DNA of 64,000 nucleotides from Stromatinia cepivora (GCA_014898415.1 RCTD01000034.1:248001-312000), one strand, 5' to 3'. Positions 11,822-24,901 are shown, counted from the first letter of the stretch. The notes: generated by a model not told the origin, from the sequence alone. Numbers and translations are program-made.

Positions 11822-12586
11822 ATGATGGATCCACCACGACGTCGTCCTCGTCACAAAATTACATGGTGGATGCGACGAAAGTATTATTTTAAAAGATGGT
11901 TCAGAACCCCCCTTGAACTTCGAGGGAGCATCATCCGTCTTCGACATATTTATCCGCATCCATACTTAACCCTCCTTCGACTTTTCATACCATTTCCATC
12001 ATGGAATTTTCCTCTACCTGAACCCGTTGCCCCTTCGGCCATTGCGCAAAACGAGAAATTATACTACAGTCGCAATAAATATCACACTACTCTTCGCAAT
12101 GTCCCTATCTGGCAAGCCCGCGACACTCCCCTCCGATGTGTTTACCGCATGTATGAAATTTTAATGATGGGCGACTACGGTCCATTGGGCAGTGAAACGG
12201 AATATTTCTGGCGCCATTGGAGGGGGAAATGGACTCTGAGTTCAATACCAGATCCAAAGGATTCAGATCCCATCCGTTATGCGATTGTTGCATGTATTGT
12301 GGAAGAGTTGGTCAATGCTTTCAATTGGAGGTTAGCTCTGGGAATGCGTCGAAATGGACAAAACATTCGACGACAGAAAGAAGGCGATCCATGGCCACCA
12401 TATATGCCTGTAGTCGGACCCGACTGGACCCAGTCTGTACCTCCGATTGAGCCAGGCATGCTAAAAAATTTACCGCCTGAACTGGTGAATGAGAGTGGAA
12501 AGCTGGTTCTTGAAGAACGTGGGTGTGACGAAGGTTTTGCGAAACGAAATATCATCACGAATGTGGGTTGGTTTTACACGGTGTGA
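11822..12586 (+). CDS. Conserved-looking orphan protein, 254 residues
   Basis: Single exon, no intron signals. I do not recognise a named domain. The first ~60 residues are very basic (PPRRRPRHKITWWMRRKYYFKRW) with an aromatic-rich stretch, and could serve as a targeting or nucleic-acid-binding segment. The middle is a compact Trp/Arg-rich region (FWRHWRGKW) followed by an amphipathic helix (AIVACIVEELVNAFNWRL). The C-terminus holds PPxMPVVGPDW and ends in a short aromatic tail. Balanced composition, absence of low complexity and a TATA box upstream support a real gene. An in-frame ATG directly follows the first one (MMDPP). Function unknown. Confidence 0.6.
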   Translation: MMDPPRRRPRHKITWWMRRKYYFKRWFRTPLELRGSIIRLRHIYPHPYLTLLRLFIPFPSWNFPLPEPVAPSAIAQNEKLYYSRNKYHTTLRNVPIWQARDTPLRCVYRMYEILMMGDYGPLGSETEYFWRHWRGKWTLSSIPDPKDSDPIRYAIVACIVEELVNAFNWRLALGMRRNGQNIRRQKEGDPWPPYMPVVGPDWTQSVPPIEPGMLKNLPPELVNESGKLVLEERGCDEGFAKRNIITNVGWFYTV

Positions 12587-12812
12587 TGGTTTTTTTAATT
12601 GAGCCCAAGTCACAAACACCAGATGGTCAACACGGATGGTAAATTATGTAAGGTGTTTAAAGAAACCAATGCGCATGCTTTGCCTTCTTGCAAAATTTGA
12701 TATGATGAGTTGCTATCGCTGCACCTTCCAAAACTAGCCATATCACTCTCTTACTCTTGGTGTCTCTTAACCAAGAGACCATCATCGTTCCCTACGTATG
12801 CTAAACTTAATA

Positions 12813-13527
12813 CTAAATGAATGCGTTATCCCCATGAACCCTTTGGTACTCCTCGGCCACACGATTCATGGTAAATTCATCCGGCACTACGTCAAATCCA
12901 TTCATGTTGAGCGTGCGTATATGCTCCCTATCCAATGGGCCTTTCGTATCCTTCAAATATTTGATCATCGCCACCGCGTCACTCATATCAAGCACCGCCT
13001 TCCGGTCCCTGCCACCAACGAAGATCCTTCTCAACTTTCTCTCCAATGCCCATTCAATAGGAGCTGCATAGACAACTATGTTGTTTCCATTAAATAGAAT
13101 TACATTTTGTTCCTTAGCCAATTCAAAAAGTTGCTGATCGGTAGCTGAGGTCGTGAACAGGCTCATCTCCTCATTCATCCATTTCTGATTAAAATTACAC
13201 TTTTGCGCCACGGCTAGAACAGCTTTATGTAATGGCTCTTTGATTTCGTTATCGGATGACCATTCGGGATGGATGATGTAGTCAAGGTCCCCGGTCGCAT
13301 CGCGATTTTTGAGATACCAGACCGCGAGGAAACCACCAGCTGTCACTACTTCAATTGGGGCAAATGCCGTGAGGAATTGATGGGCTTCCATCTCTTTGTC
13401 GAGCTCTTCTAAGCCTGTGACAGGTTAGCATAAAATACTTTGTTGAGGCTTTGTGAAGCTGACCTTGTTTGAAATCAGAGGCATCTAAATAAGTTTTCAC
13501 GCCAAGCATGTTCTCGCTACTAGCCAT
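12813..13527 (-). CDS. Nucleotidyltransferase-fold protein (221 residues)
   Basis: Two exons on the minus strand, 13527-13464 and 13414-12813. The 49-nt intron has GTCAGC at its start and CTAAC...ACAG at its end; joining gives KQGLEELDKEMEAHQF in frame. Residues ~40-65 carry VTAGGFLAVWYL followed by GDLDYII, matching the nucleotidyltransferase signature hG[GS]...DhD. A possible third acidic residue was not located with confidence. Size and pattern recall small minimal nucleotidyltransferases of the DUF6036/AbiEii-like type, which in bacteria include antitoxin-system partners; the role in fungi is unknown. No partner gene adjoins it. It is convergent with the orphan at 11822. Fold assignment is moderate; activity is unproven. 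Confidence 0.7.
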
Positions 13528-13540
13528 GTTTTCGAAGGTT

Positions 13541-13630
13541 TAAATGGAGTCAAGGAATGGTTGTTTGAAATGGAGTCAAGGCATTCAGTGGTTGCTTGAA
13601 ATGGAGTCGAGGAATCGTTGCTTGAAATGA
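13541..13630. repeat. Three-copy tandem repeat, ~28 bp
   Basis: AAATGGAGTCAAGGAAT... recurs three times with GGTTGTTTG, GTGGTTGCTTG and CGTTGCTTG endings, just upstream of the nucleotidyltransferase-like gene, that is in its promoter or leader. Confidence 0.65.
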
Positions 13631-14568
13631 TTTAGGTTGTTTATGATTAAGAGCGAAATGCGGTGGTTGTTCCACCCTGGAAGTGTTATTTCGATGTAAA
13701 CTAACGAATCAAGGGTTTATCTTCGTGATAAGAGCGACAGAAAAGCCGAGAAATGATATGAGCTATTGAAGACTTTGGGAAGGGACAAGAGAAATCCAAC
13801 CATTATCCAACATCACCCCAGAGATCCCCGAGAGCTGGGATTAATTGATTGGACATGAATATCATTAATTTGTCACATTTCTGTGGTTGCAGTGCATATT
13901 ATTCACAGTGTTGATGACTGCGGCGGCGTGCTTTGAATCCTTGTTATAAATGAATGAGTGGATAAGAATCACAAATCACATTGAATATTCTAGAGTTTTA
14001 AAAAGCAAGAACGATGAAGGCTCAGCTGAAGGTGTGATGAGCGGTCTACCCCGCATCACATTGTAGTCTTAGGCTTCGCTGAGTCATCTTTTATCAGAAC
14101 TCGAGATCTACCCTACCCCAAGATCATCCCCAGTAGAATTTGTTGATTTTGGTAAGGATGAGTTAAGCTTATTTTGCAATGGATATGGCGGTGAAAGGAT
14201 TCTAGTTGTAAGATCTTGCATTAGGTGTTGAGAGGGGTGGGTAGTCTTGCATTAAGTGGAAAAGGAATAGTATTGTAAAGCTAACTATTAAGGAAACTAT
14301 TTAATGCCTTATCGGAAATAAGCTTATGTAATTAAAGAGTGATCTATTCCTGCTTGCTATATTGAGCTTAACAGCGGGCAGGATTTTCATTGGTTGACCA
14401 GATTGAAGTTCTAAATATGCTGACTAATCATGACATAGTAACTAACATCTTCTTCTCTTTGTTACGCGTTACAGACTTGTATGATATCACAATCGTAATT
14501 CTCAATCATATAGTTTTTTCAATGACATCCTTCAATGCTCATCAAATCTATATATTATCATATCCATC
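13631..14568. other. Divergent intergenic region, no gene seen
   Basis: Nearly 1 kb between two divergent genes; no open frame with coding character. Confidence 0.5.
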
Positions 14569-15834
14569 ATGGTTTTAACCAGGCAGATGGTGAGAAAAGC
14601 TCACGAGGTTGCGTCTCAACCACTGTCGACTTTCCATTCCTTTTCCCGTCTTCCCATCGAGTTGAGGGCTATGATCTGGAACTTTGCTGAAGACTCTCAA
14701 CCGGGCCACGTCATCGAAGTTTGCAACATACCAAACCATTACGACAATACTGGTCGCCCTACTTCTTATCAATGGTATGCAATACCATGCCGTTGCAAAA
14801 AGAGATGTTTCGAGCCTCCACTCGCGCGAGCGAACCAAGAATCCAGGAAAATTGCCTTGGACAGAAGATCAAGATGTTTTGGTCACTGGGTAGACTGGGA
14901 GAAAGACATCATATTCATTGGCAGCAGAGTCGGGCATTTGCACAATACTGGATTCCTTCACGCATTGGAACTGCAAAATTGTCGCGAGAAATTGAGATAT
15001 CTTGCTATTGATTATGATTGCTGGCATAAATCACGCACCTTCAACTGCACAATCAAAAAAGAATACACCCCAGCTGCCATAATTTCACGATTGTCGGGGC
15101 TCAAAAAACTGGTGTATGCCCGGACTGTGGGAGCTTGGAGGGATGGCAATGAATTCAGGTTTCATAATCCTGGCTATATGGTCGATCAGTGGAGAGTACT
15201 TAACCCCCTCACGCAACCTGAATACGATGATCTTGTGAAGTCTGAGAAGGAAAAATTCTCAAAGTGGTTATTACACAATCACTATGAGGAAACTGATGTT
15301 TGGAAATCTTTACCCGAAAAGCCTGACATGTGGAGATGCTATGACAATGTTCATGAGGAAACTGGAGAAGGACCGGGATCATACAAACCTGACACATCTC
15401 TCGATGATGAGTGCAGATACGATCACGATGGAAATTGTGGAATAGCATTAATACAATTTGACAAGGTCGAAAATGCCTACTGGTGGGGACCTGATGACGA
15501 CGATTTCAGTTTTAGAAAGGATTGGATGCTGAAAGAATTTGGTCAACTAAAGTCTATTTCAAGATCAAAATTCCCCGGAGATCCCGATTACACTACATGG
15601 ACACCACCCGAAATTGATTATGCGCTTACACGAAGAACGGCACCTTCATGTTTCACTGATGATTGGGAAGGTCTTGAGCGAGAGTGGATGTATTATGGAG
15701 AGGCAGCCTGGGCGAGGGACCACCCTAAAAGCTACAAAGCTCGAGATAAATCCAAAGACTATCCAGCAGGACAACATGTGAGCACATATACAAAGCTCTA
15801 CCGGGTGGCCGATAGGTTCCTTCTTGACGGCTAA
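14569..15834 (+). CDS. 2EXR-domain protein (421 residues)
   Basis: Single exon. Near the N-terminus the motif FHSFSRLPIELRAMIW is the hallmark of the 2EXR family (a large, lineage-expanded ascomycete family of unknown function). It is followed by the typical region in which residues ANQESRKIAL and WEKDIIFIG give the pattern 'former village of family members': a hydrophobic strand, an E-S-R box and a DxIxIG strand. The C-terminal half is charged, with Trp/Tyr/Asp-rich segments (WWGPDDDDF; EREWMYYGEA). No signal peptide. Two further relatives, one broken, occur in this window (17448 and 27140), flanking a repeat island. Confidence 0.8.
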   Translation: MVLTRQMVRKAHEVASQPLSTFHSFSRLPIELRAMIWNFAEDSQPGHVIEVCNIPNHYDNTGRPTSYQWYAIPCRCKKRCFEPPLARANQESRKIALDRRSRCFGHWVDWEKDIIFIGSRVGHLHNTGFLHALELQNCREKLRYLAIDYDCWHKSRTFNCTIKKEYTPAAIISRLSGLKKLVYARTVGAWRDGNEFRFHNPGYMVDQWRVLNPLTQPEYDDLVKSEKEKFSKWLLHNHYEETDVWKSLPEKPDMWRCYDNVHEETGEGPGSYKPDTSLDDECRYDHDGNCGIALIQFDKVENAYWWGPDDDDFSFRKDWMLKEFGQLKSISRSKFPGDPDYTTWTPPEIDYALTRRTAPSCFTDDWEGLEREWMYYGEAAWARDHPKSYKARDKSKDYPAGQHVSTYTKLYRVADRFLLDG

Positions 15835-17447
15835 GACTTATAAATGATGGCTCGTTATTCCCAACTATATCTGTAATACACAAGGTGGTAATAACGGCCT
15901 CAAGGTTATCTCACGGTTCTGTATCATATATATATATTAGCGCCTCGAAAATAACATACTCAAAAGTTCCAGATACGCTTGGACTTGCTCAATCCCACCA
16001 TGTGGTACCAAACAATGAGGACAGTCGCGCAAATATGCTTCCGTAATCTATGTATCGACAAGCTCGAGATTTGTAGAGCCATGCACACACCCATTGACAT
16101 CCCCGCGAGATTACACCCGTAGATTCCCATAAAACATATCATTAGTAAAATCCTCATATCTGACTCACTACAATAAAGGAGAACTTATCAGAAAACCCTC
16201 AAAAAGTGCAACTACCAAGAACAGATTGATCCCCTTCATCAGTTACAGATCCCCCCTTTTCCCTCGCTTAGCTACTTGGACAGCTGGTCACATAACAATG
16301 TAGCCTCCGGAAAAGAAATGTCCATGCAAGTTCACTATTTTTAATCTAGTTTGCCTCCGAGTGAATGTAGATTGCACCTTCCAGTCCTTGGAGGAAGTTT
16401 CCGTAATGAATCGCACGAAATTCAGTTTATTTTCTTCAAGAAGGCTTCTGCACACCTTCGTCCTCTTGGCAGAACCAGTATTCACAACATCTATGAAAGA
16501 CAGAAATTCCATTTTCGGATAGAACGACTCAAGCTCGATCCCCAGGATCTACCGAAAGTAGTGTTGATATGCTCAGTATGCTAACTAGCGGATGTGTCTC
16601 CGCTAGGTAGCATCAGTAAGCCAGAACTTCATATAAACTTCGAGCTCGTCATAGAACTCAATCCTTTAGTCACTGCAACGTGAATCTATTTTTATCCAGA
16701 TAAGTTCGATGACAAGATGAACTCTGGCGGTAAGAAAGCATCATTCACTGAAAGCGTTTGTTCTTCAATTGCTAATTATGACTACAAGAGGCACTTATAA
16801 ATTGTTCCAGCGATGGAGCTAGCCCTAAAGATCCTTAAAATACTTCCTGTGCAGACTTTCAAATCCTTCCTAAAAGGATTATAAATTTATATGGGAAGAA
16901 CATTATATATATATATTTGTTAAGCAAAAGTCAAAAAACCAGATTTTCAATATTTGAAAAACAATATACATAGGAAGATCATATTCATATATTCCGAATT
17001 CGACAAAAGTGAAACCATTATTAACTACTTTGAACTACGATTACAATTTATATAATCAATAACTAATCATTCATTTATTATTAATTTTATTTATTTTTTG
17101 AATTTTTTTTATTCAAATCATTCACTTTATCATTATACTACGAAAATCATATTTATAAAGAATATATTCATTTTTAAATATATATAGATTTAATTTAAAA
17201 CTAATGATTTTAGTTTAAAACTAAAATCATTAATTCAAATTTTAAAGAATTGAAGAGTATAATGTTCTTCATAAACATATTAATTTTGAAGATCATTAAT
17301 TGAAGAATATGAAGATCATTTTGGATTTATTTATCCTTCCAATAAGATCATTATGATCTTCATTTTTACGAAAAACCATGAAAAGTATGTAGGGGAAGTA
17401 TTTCTAGCTCCCTTAGGGCTCAAAAGGAACATTCAAAATCGGGCGAT
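15835..17447. other. Intergenic, turning AT-rich; no gene seen
   Basis: Short open frames at 16288-16512 (minus) and 16351-16584 (plus) overlap each other and show no family features. From about 16880 the base composition shifts to very AT-rich and includes a perfect palindrome at 17202-17232. Confidence 0.5.
17202..17232. repeat. Perfect 15-bp-arm palindrome
   Basis: TAATGATTTTAGTTT, one spacer A, then its exact reverse complement, within AT-rich DNA upstream of the broken 2EXR gene. Confidence 0.8.
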
Positions 17448-18577
17448 ATGGCTAGCAATACCTTCCACTCATCTGCTATCGCCATCCGAGGACCCTCTGA
17501 TGCGTTCCATGGCGTTGACCACAAGGGTGGGAATCTCACTGATGCAAACCACTTCAATAAGCTGCCTCCAGAGATTCAATTTGAAGATAATCAAACTGTG
17601 CATGCCAAAGCGCGATGCCTGTCGCATGTTTGAGATCCATCGAGCTCCCTACAATCTCATATACCTCAGAGAGAAACGAGAAACAGAACATACACTAATT
17701 TTATCTGTCTCGAAAGTATTTCGCAATATATATCTAAAGCACTTACCAATTATGCCACCATCTTTCAACAATAAACCAATATACATCCACCAAGATACGA
17801 CAGTCATTCTCGACATGACCGAGCGAGATTTTCGTGACCTCGCAGAATGCACCAGCAGGCGGAGTCCAGCATTTTTCAGTCAGATTCGACACCTTGCTAT
17901 TCCCTTACTATCATTTGGCAGCTGCCCAGACTGTTCGGTAACAAGACGAATTTGTGGTGAAAGAGTTGATGTCATTGTTTCCCGGGGGATTTTAATCCTT
18001 TCCTGTTCCAACTTGCAGTCTCTCACTGCTATTCGGGCCCGTATGACCGATAGCGAGTTCCTTCAGTGAATCAGTGTACGACCTCAGTTACCACGATTTC
18101 ATGAACTCCCGCATAATTATAGAATGGAGCCTTAAATCCCTTCAAAGCTTCCTTCATCTCCAACAGTTCATAGGCATTTATAGTTATATAAAGCCTGCAT
18201 ACCATCTCATCGCAGAAAGAAACATGAACGATGATTGGAATAATGCTCAGGATAGTCTTGGCGATAGAGAACATCTCAGTATTAACAAGACTAATGTTGA
18301 GAGAATCCTCCACATCGAGATTGATTTCTTTATCTCCAATTTTCCAGAAGACTCCCAATCGGATTCCCTCGGAGAACAGTACCAATGGAATTACAGTTCT
18401 ATTTTGAATCTAAACACATATCGATATTTATTGCACGATTTCTACTTTACCAATGCTACTGAAAAATTATTCAAAGCCAACGAGAAGTTCGAAGATAACA
18501 AAAATAATAGAGAGTCTATGAAGCTAATCAGGGAGGCATACGAGCATCCCGAAGAGTCTAGTGGAGATGATGAATGA
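17448..18577 (+). pseudogene. Frameshifted 2EXR-family gene
   Basis: The ATG at 17448 opens a frame that reaches the 2EXR motif FNKLPPEIQF and then loses sense. The next frame continues exactly as expected (KIIKLCMPKRDACRMFEIH) if one base near 17582 is ignored, and runs to a stop at 18067-18069. A second shift in 18045-18067 leads into a third frame (VYDLSYHDFMNSRIIIEW) that ends at 18577 in an acidic tail. Thus two single-base frame changes interrupt one otherwise intact ~375-residue gene; no splice sites explain them. Either it is a decaying copy at the edge of the repeat island, or the assembly has indel errors. The stop codon directly abuts a MITE-like insertion. Confidence 0.65.
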
Positions 18578-18794
18578 ATCAGGTGCAACGGTTATCCATA
18601 GGGCGGATAATGGTTCTGATGAATAATCCGTGGATAATCCATTAATGAGGCGGATAATTGAAGAATCTGAATGAGTATCTGTGAATAATTGACGGATTAT
18701 TTATAAATATTTATGGATATCTATTAATTTGTAGATTGATAAATAATTTATAAATAATTTATGGATTAATAAATATTCATTTATTTTTGAAATT

Positions 18795-19076
18795 TGTCAC
18801 GAATCGTGAACCACAGGAGGCTAACCACGTGATACCTCTTATCTCCCACATCCATTGATGAGCTGATCATCCATACATATGCGTTACAATTCATATGATT
18901 TAGTATAGTAAAATAGTAACCCTAATAATACATACATATAACCCCGCAGTTTACGAATGAGTATTTGTATATATATATCTAATTGCTCTTTACGAACTAT
19001 AGTTCTTCAATTATAGATTCTAAAGAATATAATTGACCCTGTTTATTTAGTTCTATTATAGCTCTTATACGTTATA
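18795..19076 (+). repeat. 5' LTR of chromovirus copy 1
   Basis: Begins TGTCACGAATCGTGA and ends TACGTTATA, the mutated form of TGCGTCACA. 282 bp, as in all copies. Confidence 0.9.
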
Positions 19077-20439
19077 TTATCTACAATTCATTTATAAATA
19101 TCTAGTTATCTGATGGCCTTCCAAATAATACTTTATTTTAATAATACCTTTTTAAATGAACTTTTATAAATGTTATACCCAAAGGAAGAAAATCTATTCT
19201 GATCTAATCGATGAAGATATAAATATCTTTAGAAATATATCATCATTTTCATAATACAACGAACTCCTCTTTCTGTATACTCTAAATCTTCGAAAGTATA
19301 TTTTAAGGAACCTTTTTCTTTTTTTTAATTATTTCAATAAACTTTCAAAGAAAATATAAATACAGAATTGGATAATGTTACTATTAGAAGAAAGAAGATT
19401 GGTAAAAAGAAGATTCTAGTATATAAAATCAATATTCCTAACGGTTCAATTGCTCCTTCCGAATTATCATTATAATTACAAGATCTTTATACAATGGTTA
19501 TAAGTTTGAAAGAGGAGAATCGATAATTGAAAGTTATAGTAATGATAAGCTCTGTAATAGTATAACCTCTTTTTAAACCCTAAATGATGTTTATACAAAT
19601 ATTCAGATCAATAGTAGTATCTGGGACTTCTTTTATTCCCTTAATCGAAATTCAAGGATCTTCATCCAAGCAAATCTGAAGATCCCGAAATCAAAGGAAG
19701 AAAATTTTGATCAAACAACCTAATCACCAAAGGCCCTTCAAAGATTCTTCTTCTCTTTCAGGAAATGACAACCTATTTAATAATCAGGGGTCCCCTTATT
19801 CAAAAAGTTGACCTAACCGATCAAGATTGCATTCCTATGTTAATCATAATTCGCAGCAAGATATATATACACCAAAACCTATAAATCTTATTACTAAATT
19901 TAGCGATAATATTGAATCTAAAACTAATTTATAACAATTATTGATTATAAAACGATTCAAACTATATACTACATTATTTAAAAATGAAATACAATACTGC
20001 GCATATATAATCGATCAAACCGAATCGGAAGTATAAATACATTGTCATATTCTTTATATACGAATGCCCCGATTCACAGTACTCGAATTGATCGAACAAC
20101 TTGCAGCGATCTATCGAAACCCGATCGAAATTGATGATACTTATTTTCAATACGAAATATAAATTATATCTAATACAATTCGATATAACAATTTCCTAGA
20201 ATAATATAGGAAATTCAGATTATTTGTTATCTAAATAGAGATTATTAATGATAAGATTCTATTTAGGGATTTCGAATAAAAGATTTCTGATTTTCTTTTG
20301 TGAATAATAACAATATTTATTAAGGATTATAAGATTATAAAAGAATTCGCGAATATATTTATTAGAGTAGATCAAAATAAAGTTTTATTATAAGAACGAA
20401 ATCGATATTGTATTAATTGAGAAACCCTTATAGCTACTT

Positions 20440-23400
20440 ATAAATCAATGATTACTATGAATCCCTTGTAATCCTTTCGGAGCTCTAACAATTTCAATTT
20501 TGGAACTTTTATATTCCTGAAACTATTTCCACTCCGGAATACCTTTTCCGGATATACCGATTTTATTATATCCAATAATTATTTGAATTTCAAACGCTCA
20601 TCGCTCTCTCCCTTTCCTGGAATAGTATATATATCGACACCTTGTATCGATAATCTTAATGAAATCGAGATGGTACAAAAAGAAGCAAAAGAATTCGAAG
20701 AATATCGGAATGCTGAAGAAGATTTCAGCCCAGAAACTACAGTTAAAGTTATACAGAATATTTGTTTAAAAGAAGAAAAGTATTTAAAATCAAATATTTA
20801 AATTCTATTTCTATTCTAAACATTATACAGAATATAAGATTTCTTAATCTAACCAAGCTTATAGAAAAAAAAGTATTTATCCTCCCCTACAACCTTTCGA
20901 AAAATAATTATATTTATCGATTAAAAGTATTTATTGATTTTGAAATAAATAGATTCGTTTTTATTAATACTACACTCCTTACTTGTTTATTTTCTATATT
21001 TAAATCTAGAATTATACTATTTGAAATTTCAATTGAAATTAAAGAGTATAATGATATACAAGGTCATATTATTATTTATTTCATATTCCTTAATTTAATA
21101 ATCGATAATTGTGAACAATCTTTTGTTCTTTTCTTTATTACTGAATTAGAAAATTATAATATTATTTTAGATAGACTTTGATTATCAAAAACTCGAGTGA
21201 AGCTCGATTACTTCAATAAATATTTTGAATAATTTAAAAAGAGATCCTATATTATCTTTTATTCGAATAATCTCTTTATTATTTAATCATCCCTTTACAA
21301 ACAAAAAATCGATCGATTAATTTAATAAAATACTAATCAACAAAATGATCAATTCAAAGAATATTGAAATCGAAAAGATTCACAATTGAACAGATCAATT
21401 ATAATTAATGATATACAATAAGAACCTTCAAATATAAATATAATACAGATTCTTATTGAAAAAGAAGAGATCCCGATTCCTTTCAAATTCAATCCATTTC
21501 CTTTTCAATCAATTATATTACCATTATAGATCTATAAATGCCTCCCCTATATATTACCTAAAGTCCTCGATCTATATATATTCAAATCTGATAAATTCTA
21601 ATTAAAATACAAAAAAGATAAACAAACTAAACTCTTTATTATTATTCTGAAAAAACTCAATAATATAATAGATTTCCAATAAAACAAATGATATACAGAA
21701 AAAAGAATACTAATTGCCCTAACCGAATTCAAAAATACAAAAATTCGAAAGAAACTCGATTGAGTATTAACCGAAATCGATTCAGAATCTGAAATATCAT
21801 TTGAATATTGATAATATTATCGAATCTTTTCCAAGTATAAATCAAATATCTTATCTTTTAACCGATTTTATAATTATAAAATTATATTGGAAAACGAAGG
21901 AAAATAAATCTTGTATTATAATCCATTTTATAAAATATCCTTAAAACAATTGGAAATTGTTAAAGAATATATTATAGATAATCTTAACAAAGATTTCATT
22001 GAATTTAATCAAGCCCCTTATATTATATCTATCTTATTCATTAAGAAACCTAATAATAATTTGAAGTTCTATATAAACTTCAGATTATTGAATTCCTTAA
22101 TATATAAGGATCAGTATCCCCTCCTTTTGATTAACGAAACGTTTTTTTCAGCTTTTCGGTATTAAAATCTTTATCAAACTCGATATTCATTAAGCTTTTT
22201 ATTATATAAAAATAAATCCTGCTTCAAAAGAGTATACTACTTTCTAAATTCGATACAGATTATATAAATACAAAATCATACTATTCAGATTAACGAATGA
22301 TTCTACAATCTATTAGCATTATATAAATGATATTCTATTCGATTATCTAAATATCTTCTATACAATATACCTCAACGATATTCTAATTTATTCCGAAAAC
22401 GAAAAAAACATCAAATTTATATTAAATTAATTCTCGAATAATTAGAAATCGCTAACCTATAAATAGATTTCAAGAAATACAAATTCAACATTATATATAT
22501 CAAGTATTTAAGCTTTATTATCTTTATTAAAGGAATAAAAATGAACCTTGAAAAGATTAAAGTAATTGAGAATTGGATCTTTCCGATAACAATGAAAGGA
22601 ATCCAATCATTCTTCGGTTTTTGCAATTTTTATCGATAATTCATTAAGAACTACAGTATAATAACGAAACCTCTTAACGAATTCATTAAAGCAAACGTTA
22701 AATTCATATTCAACAAAGTATACCAAAATACATTCAATATCTTGAAAAAAAAGCTTATCTCCGCTCCACTCCTGTAATATTATAATCATCGATTCCCTTA
22801 TATACTCGAAATAGATATATCCGATGAAATAATTGCTAGTATATTATTACAACAGTATAACAAAGATTGATTTCCTATAATTTATTTCTTCAAAACCATA
22901 ATTACCACTAAACTAAACTATAAAGTTTATGATAAGGAAATACTATTAATCATTCGATTTCTCAATTATTAAAAAATAGAACTCGCTGATTTACTATATA
23001 AAATCAAGGTTTATATTGATTATAAAGTCTTCAAATATTTCATAATTATCAAAACTTTCAACATCCAATAAATTCGCTGAATAGAAATTCTAATTGATTA
23101 TAACTTTATTATTATATATCATTCTAAAAAAGATAATCCTTTCATTAATACTTTAATCTATCGGACCAACGAATTGAATTTTCAGAATTATATCAAAAAG
23201 AAGAATCACCTTTAATAACTTATTAAAGACAATCAAGTTGATACCGAAATCATAAGAAAAGCCTTACGAAAACATTATTCAAACAAAACAATGATTACTA
23301 GTATCGATTTGAATGAAATCGCTCCTCAATTCGATTTAATTAATTATATCATCGAAGCAAATAAAACTACAGATAGCTTACTAATACTCAGAATACAAGC

Positions 23401-24901
23401 TACCCAAAATCATAAGCATATATCACTCCAAAATAACCTCTTACTCTACAATGATCACCTGATGATACCTAACATCGATAACCTTCGAACTTACTTGATT
23501 TGTAAAACCCATAATTCCATTTCCATTACTCATCCTAATACAAGTAAAACCTATCTTTTATTATCTCAACAATACTACTGGCCCAGAATGCACAATACCG
23601 TAGTCAAATATATACGCAATTATCACGCCTGCAAATACAGTTCCGTTCCATACAATTGTACCCCCAGTTTATTGCATCCATTTCCGATTCTTAATCGAAT
23701 ATAGCAACATATTACTATGGACTATTGCAATTTTAATAAAGATAAATATGAATATAACAACATTTTAATTATTATTGATTGATTAACAAAACAAACTATC
23801 TCTATACTTTATCACAAATCAATTAATACTCGAACTCAAATACAACTATATCTTTATTATATATATCGATATTATAATCCCCTTAACATTATAGTATCAA
23901 ATCGTAGCCCCCAATTCATATTACAATTCTGAAAGGAATTCAGCCAAATCCTAGGAATCGATCTCAAACTATCCATTGCTTACTATCCCCAAACCAATGA
24001 TCAAATTGAGATCTATAATCAGTACCTTCAATAGTGGTTAAGACTGTTTATTAGCTATTATCAAAACGATTGGTCAGAATTCCTATCTATAATGGATTAC
24101 ACGCAACTTACTCTTCTATACGATTCCTTAGGAGGGTTTACACCCTACGAAACCCTATATAGGTATACACCGAAATGTGCATAGGAATGGAAAGAAGATG
24201 CTAATAAGCCGACAAACGATATAAATATACGTGATACCCGTATATACACAGAACACAATAGATTAACTCTCGTATGAACAAAAGAAGGCCTATTGCATGC
24301 TCAAGCCAAGATATCGAAATCCACAAATGCTCATCGATGTGAAATCGATTTCGATATCGGAGATTATATATAGTTCAATATAAAGAGTTATTCTATTTAG
24401 AGATTATCCAAGAAATTGGACTTTCCAATTCAAGGAAGATTCAAGATCATTGATCGATTTGGGAGCTCTTTTAAACTCGAACTCCCGATTATAATAAAAA
24501 TTCATCCTGTTTTCCCTTTAGATCGATTACATAAAGTATATAACGATCCTCTTTCTGATCAGATATTCGAATCATCTCTGTCTATTAATATAACTGGTAA
24601 TTCGGAATGGGAAATGGAAAAAGTTCTAGTAATAAAGAAAGTACAAAAAACCCTATTATATAAAATCTCGTAGCTTAATAGCGATACCGATCTTATTTGG
24701 TATCCTGCTTCCGATCTTAAAACATCATTGCACCTTTTGTACGATTTTCATCTAGCCAATCCAATATTGCCTAGTCCTCCTAATCGATTAATTAATTGAA
24801 TAAAGCTTTATAAGAACAGAAAGGATAATTATAATCATATAGATAATAATTCATTTATAAAACCAAGGAAAAGAAAAGTATTCTTCAATATAGCAGATTA
24901 G
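20440..24901 (+). pseudogene. Dead gag-pol of chromovirus copy 1
   Basis: Remnants in order: gag C-terminus with a Pro/Phe-rich segment (about 20440-20800); aspartic-protease-like region (20762-21181) with FEINRFVFIN where a catalytic DSG-type strand belongs; reverse transcriptase (about 21911-22440) with FIEFNQAPY, KPNNNLKFYINFRLLNSL and YLNDILIY, the last being YxDD with the first Asp changed to Asn; RNase H region (about 22660-23280); integrase zinc-binding part (23291-23704) in which NYHAC replaces the expected N-C-x-x-C; integrase C-terminus (24416-24673, HPVFPLDRL); and a chromodomain (about 24600-24780: EKVLVIKK, WYPASDLK, FHLANP) broken by TAG where Trp is expected. Stops are mostly TAG/TAA, as CpA-to-TpA mutation would produce. 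Confidence 0.85.

Noticed and set aside
16288..16584. Overlapping open frames on both strands
   Set aside because: Mutually overlapping, no family motif, no splice support.
17353..18069. Separate 238-codon gene from the upstream frame
   Set aside because: Its first ~75 codons make no sense, whereas the 2EXR motif is found in the frame opening at 17448; a frameshifted single gene explains both.
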